From assembly GCA_966186435.1 (NCBI GenBank), contig CBIFWW010000083.1, forward strand, positions 1 to 14,691: a stretch of 14,691 nucleotides of DNA, read 5' to 3'. The stretch is from CBIFWW01 sp966186435. GTDB lineage: Bacteria > Pseudomonadota > Gammaproteobacteria > Enterobacterales > Enterobacteriaceae. The position numbers were made by a program, and so were the translations under genes. The notes beneath the pieces were generated by a model, which did not search any database, was not told the DNA's origin, and saw only the letters and a list, made by a program, of their open reading frames with translations. Numbering within the stretch: position 1 is the stretch's first letter; every line of letters starts with the position of its first letter. Shown piece by piece: positions 1 to 5,774 of the stretch.

Positions 1-61
1 GGGTTGGTCCGATCCATTATCCGTCTTAGCAGCTTTTGCTGCATATATGGTTTAACTACAC

Positions 62-87
62 AGGACACAATGTATGAAGACGAATAA
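62..87 (+). other. Possible five-codon minigene overlapping the chitinase start
   Basis: An ATG at 70 opens a five-codon frame (MYEDE, stop 85-87) that overlaps the chitinase ATG at 74 in another frame. Both ATGs share the AGGA at 62-65, with spacers of 4 and 8 bases, and the 8-base spacer is the better one. A small hairpin (GCAGC, loop TTTT, GCTGC, 29-42) lies just upstream. It could modulate chitinase translation, but it may be chance. Confidence 0.2.
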
Positions 88-1864
88 GATAGTTTGCGGC
101 GATTCTGCCACTGAAGTCAGCTATGCAGCCGATGGTTTTAACCCGGCTACTGAAAATGTAAAGTTGAGTTATACTTCTGCCCGCGTTGCGCGCTCGGTAT
201 ACAACAAATATAAAAAAGCTAACAAGCCAAAAGTGTTCGGTTATTTCACCGACTGGTCGCAATATGATGGACGTTTGAATGGTAGCGATACACCTGCTGG
301 TCGTGGCCGTGGCTATGATCTGGGAAATATCTCTCCAACTGCCTACGATAAAATTATATTTGGGTTTGTCGGTGTGTTGGGTGATAAGGGTGAAAAACAA
401 TACACTATTATTCAGGCTGCTTCAGAAACCGGCAAAAAAGAAAACGAGCCGACTTTCCTGGATACCTGGGGTGATTTCCAGTCTACCACTAACTGTAATG
501 TTAGCGCTGAATGGGCAGAGATCTCTCCGCTGACTGTCACTCAAGAAAATACCAAAGGGATATTGGGCGGTTTACGCAATCTTCAGGCTGCGGCAAAAGA
601 GCAGGGCCATGAACTGGCGCTATCTATGAGCATTGGCGGCTGGACCATGAGTGAAGTATTCCATAACTTGGCTAAAGATGAATCTTCTCGCAAAACTTTT
701 GCTGCGGGTGTGGTGAAGCTGTTCCAACAATTCCCTATGTTTAGCGAAGTCGATATTGATTGGGAATACCCTAACAGTGCTGGTAATGGCAACCCATTCG
801 GCCCGGAAGACGGTAATAACTATGCGCTGCTGATTGCGGAAATGCGCGCGCAATTAGAAGCCATCGGGCGCGGGGATGTTAAAATTTCCATCGCCAGCTC
901 TGCCGTGGTTGAAGTGCTCGGCCATTCCAATGTGAAAGCGCTGCTGGATGCTGGCCTGTACGCTATCAACGTGATGACTTATGACTTCTTTGGTACCCCA
1001 TGGGCTGAATGTCTTGAGCATCACACCAACCTGCTGAATTACAAAGACGGCGGTTATAGCGTGGATGAAGTGGTGGAATACCTGATTGCTGAAGGCTTCC
1101 CTTCCGATCGTATCAATATTGGTTACGCGGGCTATTCCCGTAATGCGCGCAATGCGCAGGTAACCAATTATTCACCACTGGAAGGCACCTATGAGCCGGG
1201 CAAAGTTACCACTACTGGTACTTTCGAATCCGGTAGCACTGAATGGTATGACACTGTCTATAACTACCTGGATTTGGAAAACCAGCGTGGTCTCAATGGG
1301 TTCAACGTTTATACCGATCAGGTAGCCGATGCAGACTTCCTGTATAACCCAGAAAGCCAGTTGTTTATGTCCCTCGATACGCCTCGCTCTGTGAAGGCGA
1401 AGGGGGAGTATGCTGCACGTAAAAATCTGGGTGGCCTGTTTACCTGGACTGTCGATCAAGACACCGGTGTACTGGTGAACGCGGCACGTGAAGGTCTGGG
1501 CTACGAGGTCGAAACCCAGGTACTGGACATGTCTTCTTTCTACTTTGACGGTGTGAACGTAACGGGTGATTTGCCACCTTTACCTACCCCGGATGAAGAT
1601 CCAGTACCGGAGCCAACGCCAGATGAAGATCCTAAGCCTGATACCGATCCTGACGAAGGTGAAACACAGCCTGATGATGAAGATCAAGGTGACGCGCCTT
1701 ATCCGCAGTGGAACGCGACCACCGTGTACGGTCAAAACTGGGATCAGCCTGACTATGTATGCTGGAAAGGTAATGTCTATAAGGCCCAGTGGTACACCGT
1801 AGGTGAGCAGCCGGATCTGAATAGTAATGGTTCCCAAGCCTGGGTTAACCTCGGCCCTTACTGA
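74..1864 (+). CDS. GH18 chitinase (subfamily-A-like) with acidic linker and C-terminal chitin-binding module
   Basis: A 596-residue endo- or exo-acting chitinase that would hydrolyse beta-1,4-GlcNAc bonds. The TIM barrel runs from about residue 52 (KVFGYFTDW) to about 477. It carries SIGGW at 186-190, the catalytic DIDWE at 227-231 with E231 as proton donor, MTYDF at 301-305, and the barrel-closing Trp at 458. The stretch 352-440 fits the alpha/beta insertion of ChiA/ChiB-type enzymes. An acidic Pro/Asp/Glu linker (about 499-541) leads to a CBM5/12-like module (544-596) with AQWYT in place of the usual AKWWT. From memory, the N-terminal half and the FPMFSxVDIDWEYP block resemble the Chi1/Chi2 chitinases of the Yersinia entomophaga Tc complex more than Serratia ChiA. 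There is no signal peptide, as in Serratia ChiB and ChiC, which leave by a holin-type route. The start is set by AGGA at 62-65 and an in-frame stop at 53-55. A terminator follows, so it is probably monocistronic. The family call is certain; substrate preference and export route are inferred. Confidence 0.95.
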   Translation: MKTNKIVCGDSATEVSYAADGFNPATENVKLSYTSARVARSVYNKYKKANKPKVFGYFTDWSQYDGRLNGSDTPAGRGRGYDLGNISPTAYDKIIFGFVGVLGDKGEKQYTIIQAASETGKKENEPTFLDTWGDFQSTTNCNVSAEWAEISPLTVTQENTKGILGGLRNLQAAAKEQGHELALSMSIGGWTMSEVFHNLAKDESSRKTFAAGVVKLFQQFPMFSEVDIDWEYPNSAGNGNPFGPEDGNNYALLIAEMRAQLEAIGRGDVKISIASSAVVEVLGHSNVKALLDAGLYAINVMTYDFFGTPWAECLEHHTNLLNYKDGGYSVDEVVEYLIAEGFPSDRINIGYAGYSRNARNAQVTNYSPLEGTYEPGKVTTTGTFESGSTEWYDTVYNYLDLENQRGLNGFNVYTDQVADADFLYNPESQLFMSLDTPRSVKAKGEYAARKNLGGLFTWTVDQDTGVLVNAAREGLGYEVETQVLDMSSFYFDGVNVTGDLPPLPTPDEDPVPEPTPDEDPKPDTDPDEGETQPDDEDQGDAPYPQWNATTVYGQNWDQPDYVCWKGNVYKAQWYTVGEQPDLNSNGSQAWVNLGPY

Positions 1865-1891
1865 GTAAATCTGAACGCTTAATATTACCGA

Positions 1892-1914
1892 AAAGGCACT
1901 CCAAGAGTGCCTTT
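1892..1914 (+). terminator. Rho-independent terminator after the chitinase
   Basis: A perfect 9-bp stem AAAGGCACT / AGTGCCTTT (one further C-G pair is possible inside) encloses a short loop. It is followed by a moderately T-rich stretch (ATTCGCTTTT). It sits 28 bases after the chitinase stop and separates that gene from nhaA. Confidence 0.75.
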
Positions 1915-1954
1915 ATTCGCTTTTGCCGAGCTATTAACCAGAAATAACCTGCTT

Positions 1955-1984
1955 TTTACGAAGTGTTAACTAAGCTATTCTTAT
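1955..1984 (+). promoter_or_regulatory. Possible nhaA promoter
   Basis: TTTACG (1955-1960) and TCTTAT (1979-1984), 18 bases apart, each match four of six sigma-70 consensus positions. They lie in the AT-rich gap between the chitinase terminator and nhaA. In E. coli nhaA is driven by a Na+- and NhaR-dependent promoter, so a weak core promoter needing an activator would fit. I could not identify a convincing LysR-type operator by eye. Confidence 0.25.
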
Positions 1985-2018
1985 CATTATTCAGTATTTC
2001 CATGGTAAGGATGAATTA

Positions 2019-3185
2019 ATGAAATTTTTACAGCGCTTTTTCAATAATGATGCAGCTAGCGGGATCATCCTGATCGTCGCTGCGGTTCTGGCCATGATCA
2101 TGGCGAACACCCCATTCACACGCGATTTTTACCAGAGCTTTCTGGCAACGCCGGTGGCAGTACAAATCGGTATTCTCGAAATAAACAAAAACATGCTGCT
2201 ATGGATCAATGATGCGTTGATGGCGATTTTCTTCTTGTTGATTGGCCTGGAAGTGAAGCGCGAAATGGTTGAAGGGGCGTTGTCTAACCGCCGCCAGGCG
2301 GCATTCCCGGTCATTGCTGCGGTGGGAGGGATGGTGATCCCGGCAGCATTATTTTTACTGTTTAACATGCAAGATCCGATAACCCGGCAGGGATGGGCAA
2401 TTCCAGCGGCAACGGATATCGCTTTCGCCTTGGGGATCCTGGCACTGCTGGGAGATCGGGTGCCGCCAGCGTTAAAAGTGTTTCTGATGGCACTGGCAAT
2501 AATTGATGATTTGGGCGCCATTGTGATTATTGCGCTGTTCTACACCAGCGATCTCTCTTTTGTTTCGCTGGCTGTGGCAGGGGCGGCGATTGCCATACTG
2601 GCGGTGCTCAACCTCACAGGCGTAAGGCGTACCGGTATTTACATTCTGGTGGGGGCGGTGCTGTGGACGGCGGTATTAAAATCAGGGGTGCATGCGACGC
2701 TGGCGGGGGTGATTGTCGGCTTCTTTATCCCCCTAAAGGCTAAAAATGGCTATTCGCCAGCCTCAAGTCTGGAGCATGTCTTACATCCCTGGGTCGCTTT
2801 CTTAATTTTACCGCTATTTGCTTTTGCTAATGCAGGGGTATCACTACAAGGCGTTACGCTGGCAGGTCTGACTTCGTTGTTACCGCTAGGCATTATTGCC
2901 GGGCTGTTAATTGGTAAGCCGCTGGGGATCAGTCTGTTCTGCTGGTTGGCACTGAAGCTAAAATGGGCCACATTGCCACCGGGGACCAACTGCGGGCAGA
3001 TTGTGGCGGTAGGGGTGCTGTGCGGGATTGGCTTTACTATGTCAATATTTATCGCCTCCCTGGCATTCGGTGCGCTGGACCCGGAGCTGATTGTCTGGTC
3101 TAAACTGGGTATCTTGATCGGGTCGGTGGTATCTGCGGTAGTAGGATATGGGATGCTAAGAGTTCGCATCAGGGCCGTTGCGTAA
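2019..3185 (+). CDS. nhaA: Na+/H+ antiporter NhaA
   Basis: Inner-membrane antiporter that expels one Na+ (or Li+) for two H+, giving sodium tolerance and pH homeostasis at alkaline pH. It is 388 residues, the same length as E. coli NhaA, and key residues fall at the same numbers: E78 and E82, T132-D133, the ion-binding pair D163-D164, the pH-responsive H225, E252 and K300. About twelve hydrophobic segments span the protein, including the TM4/TM11 region (ATDIAF at 131-136; GIGFTMSIF at 336-344). The Lys-Arg at 249-250 of E. coli (from memory) is Ser-Ser here, a possible small difference in the pH-sensor loop. TAAGGA at 2006-2011, 7 bases before the ATG, is a good ribosome binding site. Its regulator nhaR follows after 53 bases. 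Identification is secure. Confidence 0.98.
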   Translation: MKFLQRFFNNDAASGIILIVAAVLAMIMANTPFTRDFYQSFLATPVAVQIGILEINKNMLLWINDALMAIFFLLIGLEVKREMVEGALSNRRQAAFPVIAAVGGMVIPAALFLLFNMQDPITRQGWAIPAATDIAFALGILALLGDRVPPALKVFLMALAIIDDLGAIVIIALFYTSDLSFVSLAVAGAAIAILAVLNLTGVRRTGIYILVGAVLWTAVLKSGVHATLAGVIVGFFIPLKAKNGYSPASSLEHVLHPWVAFLILPLFAFANAGVSLQGVTLAGLTSLLPLGIIAGLLIGKPLGISLFCWLALKLKWATLPPGTNCGQIVAVGVLCGIGFTMSIFIASLAFGALDPELIVWSKLGILIGSVVSAVVGYGMLRVRIRAVA

Positions 3186-3194
3186 TGTTGTTTC

Positions 3195-3212
3195 AGATGC
3201 CTTCGGGCGTCT
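3195..3212 (+). other. UUCG-loop hairpin in the nhaA-nhaR gap
   Basis: AGATGCC / GGCGTCT form a 7-bp stem (one G-U pair) closed by a C(UUCG)G tetraloop, starting 10 bases after the nhaA stop. There is no T-run behind it (AAAAATAATATT follows), so it is a poor terminator. It more likely stabilises the nhaA mRNA end or tunes the ratio of nhaA to nhaR. That role is inferred. Confidence 0.5.
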
Positions 3213-3238
3213 AAAAATAATATTCAGGGAGTGAAATA

Positions 3239-4138
3239 ATGTCTTTTATCAACTACAACCATCTTTATTATTTCTGGCTGGTATGTAAAGAAGGCTCAAT
3301 GGTGGCGGCGGCAGATTCCTTGACCATTACCCCACAAACGATAACCGGTCAAATTAAGGTGCTGGAAGAATGCTTGCAGGGGAAGCTGTTCAAACGCAAG
3401 GGTAGAGGGCTGGAGCCAACGGAGTTGGGGCAGCTGGTGTTCCGTTATGCGGATCGGATGTTCACTTTAAGCCAGGAAATGCTGGATATAGTTAACTACC
3501 GCAAAGAATCACACCTGTTGTTCGATGTTGGGGTTGCGGATGCGCTCTCCAAACATCTGGTGAGTGGCGTGTTACAAGCCGCCGTCGCGGGGGACACTCA
3601 AATTCACTTGCGCTGTTTTGAATCCACTCATGAAATGCTGCTGGAACAATTAAGCCAGCACAAGCTAGATATGATCATCTCTGATTGCCCGATCGATTCC
3701 ACCCAGCAGGCAGGGTTATTCTCGGTAAAGATTGGTGAATGCAGCGTCAGCTTTTGGAGCCATACCCCGGTTGCTAAGAAAAAATTCCCACGCTGTTTGG
3801 AAGAGCGGCCTTTACTGATACCCGGCCGCCGCTCCATGTTGGGGCGTCAAATACTTAACTGGTTTAATACTCAGGGGCTGAATGTTCAAATTTTGGGTGA
3901 GTTTGATGATGCCGCCCTGATGAAGGCCTTTGGCGCAACCAATAACGCCATTTTTGTGGCACCAACGCTCTACCATCACGAGTTCTATCAAGGCGATACC
4001 GTGCTTGAAATTGGCCGGGTGGAAAACGTGATGGAGGAGTACCACGCTATTTTTGCCGAACGCATGATCCAGCATCCGGCGGTACAGCGGATTTGTAACC
4101 ACGACTATGCCAAACTGTTTGCGGTGCGGAAACGCTAA
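3239..4138 (+). CDS. nhaR: LysR-family transcriptional activator NhaR
   Basis: Sodium-responsive LysR-type regulator. In E. coli it activates nhaA when intracellular Na+ rises and also acts on osmC and pgaABCD. The protein has 299 residues (about 301 in E. coli). The winged helix-turn-helix occupies roughly residues 5-65, with the LysR recognition-helix block TPQTITGQIKVLEE at 31-44 and the wing around KRKGRGLEPTELG (53-65). The co-inducer domain fills about 90-295. AGGGAG at 3226-3231, 7 bases before the ATG, marks the start. It lies 53 bases after nhaA, so it is probably partly co-transcribed with it. A strong terminator follows. The position directly after nhaA together with the sequence makes the call secure. 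Confidence 0.96.
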   Translation: MSFINYNHLYYFWLVCKEGSMVAAADSLTITPQTITGQIKVLEECLQGKLFKRKGRGLEPTELGQLVFRYADRMFTLSQEMLDIVNYRKESHLLFDVGVADALSKHLVSGVLQAAVAGDTQIHLRCFESTHEMLLEQLSQHKLDMIISDCPIDSTQQAGLFSVKIGECSVSFWSHTPVAKKKFPRCLEERPLLIPGRRSMLGRQILNWFNTQGLNVQILGEFDDAALMKAFGATNNAIFVAPTLYHHEFYQGDTVLEIGRVENVMEEYHAIFAERMIQHPAVQRICNHDYAKLFAVRKR

Positions 4139-4149
4139 AAAAAGATATA

Positions 4150-4175
4150 AAAAAACCCGCCGAGGCGGGTTTTTT
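4150..4175. terminator. Bidirectional terminator shared by nhaR and rpsT
   Basis: An 11-bp perfect stem AAAAAACCCGC / GCGGGTTTTTT encloses the loop CGAG. Because A-run and T-run flank a GC core symmetrically, it has a U-tract in both directions and serves nhaR (+) and convergent rpsT (-), whose stop codons lie 11 and 22 bases away. Confidence 0.92.
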
Positions 4176-4197
4176 CAAAGCTACAGCAAAAAAGCAA

Positions 4198-4461
4198 TTA
4201 AGCCATTTTGTTGATTTGCGCGACCAGGTTAGCCTTATGACGCGCTGCTTTGTTTTTGTGGATCAGACCTTTGCTGGCCTGACGATCCACGATCGGTTGC
4301 ATTTCGTTAAATGCATTTTGTGCAGCGGCTTTATCACCTGCTGCAATCGCCGCGTATACCTTTTTAAGGAAGGTACGCATCATGGAGCGACGGCTAGCGT
4401 TGTGCTTGCGGCGCTTTTCAGATTGTACGGCGCGTTTCTTAGCTGATTTGATATTAGCCAA
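4198..4461 (-). CDS. rpsT: 30S ribosomal protein S20, TTG start
   Basis: Small basic protein that binds 16S rRNA and is needed for 30S assembly. It has 87 residues, exactly the E. coli length, with the Lys/Arg/Ala-rich S20 composition (MANIKSAKKRAVQSEKRRKH at the start, KANLVAQINKMA at the end). The open frame extends upstream, but the true start is the TTG at 4461-4459, preceded by GGGAG (4473-4469) with a 7-base spacer. E. coli rpsT also starts with UUG in nearly the same context, and S20 represses its own translation there, which the weak start codon helps. Two promoters lie upstream. The gene stands alone, convergent with nhaR and divergent from ribF. Confidence 0.97.
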   Translation of the reverse strand: MANIKSAKKRAVQSEKRRKHNASRRSMMRTFLKKVYAAIAAGDKAAAQNAFNEMQPIVDRQASKGLIHKNKAARHKANLVAQINKMA

Positions 4462-4506
4462 GGTCCAACTCCCAAATAATCTATGTGGACAATTCAAAGG
4501 CCGAGG

Positions 4507-4535
4507 AATATGCCCTTTCAGCCTTCTTTTGTCAA
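4507..4535 (-). promoter_or_regulatory. rpsT proximal promoter (P2-like)
   Basis: On the minus strand a perfect TTGACA (4535-4530) is followed, 17 bases later, by CATATT (4512-4507), a four-of-six -10 box. This matches what I remember of E. coli rpsT P2 almost base for base. It would give a leader of about 40 bases before the TTG start. Confidence 0.8.
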
Positions 4536-4596
4536 TGGATTTGTGCAAATAAGCGCCGTTAAAAAAGCGGCACTCGTTACGTTGTGATGGCGCAGG

Positions 4597-4602
4597 ATTC
4601 TA
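4597..4602 (-). promoter_or_regulatory. rpsT distal promoter -10 box (P1-like)
   Basis: TAGAAT on the minus strand (five of six matches to TATAAT) lies 90 bases upstream of the P2 -10 box, the spacing expected for the tandem E. coli rpsT promoters. No good -35 box is visible at 16-18 bases, so it may depend on other contacts. Confidence 0.45.
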
Positions 4603-4730
4603 ACAGCTTGCTGCGGATGAATACAGTCCTGATGCGACAAAAAAGCACCAGGGCGGCAGAAAAAAACCATAAACAGGCAGTTACCCATGGAAAACCTGGC
4701 AGCTTAAGCGCAAAGGGGTGTAATCGCGGG

Positions 4731-4759
4731 TTAACCTTGAGGGCTGTACAATGTATAAT
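4731..4759 (+). promoter_or_regulatory. Promoter of the ribF-ileS-lspA-fkpB-ispH operon
   Basis: A perfect -10 TATAAT (4754-4759) stands 17 bases after TTAACC (4731-4736, four of six to TTGACA). Transcription would start near 4766, leaving a short leader of about 23 bases to the ribF ATG at 4789. It is the only strong-looking promoter ahead of this gene run. Confidence 0.65.
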
Positions 4760-4788
4760 CCGCCGATTTCCATTGTCCTGAGCCAGTC

Positions 4789-5727
4789 ATGAAACTGATA
4801 CGCGGTATACAGAATCTCAGTTCGGCCCCCCAAGGTTGTGTACTTACCATTGGTAATTTCGATGGCGTGCACCGTGGTCATCAGGCCTTGTTGAAAGGGC
4901 TTTGTGCCGAAGGTAAAGCGCGTCAGCTCCCTGTCGTGGTGATGATTTTTGAGCCTCAGCCCTTGGAGCTTTTTGCTGCGGGCAAAGCCCCGGCCCGGTT
5001 AACCCGGCTGCGTGAAAAATTGCGCTATTTGGCTGAGTGTGGCGTGGATTATGTTTTTTGCCTGCGTTTCGACCGCCGTTTCTCTGCGCTGACGGCCCAA
5101 AGCTTTGTTTCTGACCTGCTAGTGAAAAAGCTGGGCGTGAAGCTGCTGGTGGTAGGGGATGATTTTCGCTTTGGGGCTGGTCGTCAGGGCGATTTCTTGT
5201 TATTAGAAAAGGCTGGCCGCGAATTTGGCTTTACCGTCAACAACACGGATACTTTCTGCCACGGCGGTATGCGCATCAGTAGCACTGCGGTACGTGAAGC
5301 GCTGCGTGACGACGACCTCGTGCAGGCAGAAGCCTTGCTGGGCCATCCTTTTTCTATTTCCGGGCGCGTGGTTCATGGTGATGAACTGGGGAGAACTATT
5401 GGTTTCCCTACGGCGAATTTGCCGCTACGCCGCCTGGTCTCCCCGGTGAAAGGGGTATATGCCGTTGAAGTGGCAGGGCTGGGCGGTAAATTATTGCCCG
5501 GCGTGGCCAATATCGGCACCCGTCCTACGGTCTCCGGCATGCGTCAGCAGCTGGAAGTGCACGTACTGGACGTTGCAATGGACCTATATGGCCGCCATAT
5601 AGATGTCATCCTGCGTAAAAAAATACGTGATGAGCAGCGTTTTGCCTCCCTTGATGAACTCAAGGCGCAAATCGCCAGAGATGTGGAAACAGCCCGAACC
5701 TTCTTTGGGCTTAATGCACCGGCTTAA
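4789..5727 (+). CDS. ribF: Bifunctional riboflavin kinase / FMN adenylyltransferase
   Basis: Cytoplasmic enzyme that phosphorylates riboflavin to FMN and then adenylylates FMN to FAD. It has 312 residues, against 313 in E. coli. The N-terminal nucleotidyltransferase domain shows GNFDGVHRGH (22-31), FEPQP (55-59), GDDFRFG (123-129) and ISSTAVR (163-169). The C-terminal riboflavin kinase domain shows GFPTANL (205-211, Mg-ATP binding), GVYAVEV (222-228), NIGTRPTV (241-248) and the catalytic Glu in LEVHVLD (E256). The ATG has only a weak ribosome binding site (TGAG at 4779-4782), but no alternative start fits better. It is the first gene of the operon and ileS follows after 47 bases. Both domains are intact and the call is secure. 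Confidence 0.98.
   Translation: MKLIRGIQNLSSAPQGCVLTIGNFDGVHRGHQALLKGLCAEGKARQLPVVVMIFEPQPLELFAAGKAPARLTRLREKLRYLAECGVDYVFCLRFDRRFSALTAQSFVSDLLVKKLGVKLLVVGDDFRFGAGRQGDFLLLEKAGREFGFTVNNTDTFCHGGMRISSTAVREALRDDDLVQAEALLGHPFSISGRVVHGDELGRTIGFPTANLPLRRLVSPVKGVYAVEVAGLGGKLLPGVANIGTRPTVSGMRQQLEVHVLDVAMDLYGRHIDVILRKKIRDEQRFASLDELKAQIARDVETARTFFGLNAPA
5145..5152 (+). other. Chi-type octamer GCTGGTGG
   Basis: An exact copy of the E. coli Chi sequence recognised by RecBCD, lying inside ribF. Two more lie on the same strand at 10202-10209 and 11390-11397. Whether this organism uses the same octamer is assumed from its enteric affinity. Confidence 0.4.
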
Positions 5728-5774
5728 CCGCCACAGGGTTATTATTTAAACCGAAATACGGAACCGAGAATCTG

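Larger units (their letters stand above)
4462..4788. other. 327-base divergent regulatory gap between rpsT and ribF
   Basis: No credible gene is present. The short frames on both strands have no ribosome binding site and no recognisable product. The gap holds two rpsT promoters pointing left (-10 boxes at 4507-4512 and 4597-4602), the S20 leader, and one ribF promoter pointing right (4731-4759). The stretch between about 4610 and 4725 shows only A-tracts and nothing I can assign. Confidence 0.7.

Noticed and set aside
1..60. Promoter for the chitinase in the first 60 bases
   Set aside because: TATATG near 44-49 resembles a -10 box, but no -35 box lies 16-18 bases before it; the promoter may be outside the window.
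4462..4548. N-terminal extension of S20 up to an ATG at 4548
   Set aside because: The extension runs through the P2 promoter -10 region and the leader. The S20 family starts at MANIKSAKKR, matched by the TTG at 4461 with its own ribosome binding site.
4555..4576. Possible hairpin or terminator (GCCG ... CGGC around an A-run) in the rpsT leader
   Set aside because: The stem is only four base pairs around a large loop with no following T-tract on either strand.
4584..4781. Plus-strand open frame of 65 codons before ribF
   Set aside because: It crosses the promoters of rpsT and ribF, has no ribosome binding site and no recognisable protein; it is regulatory DNA.
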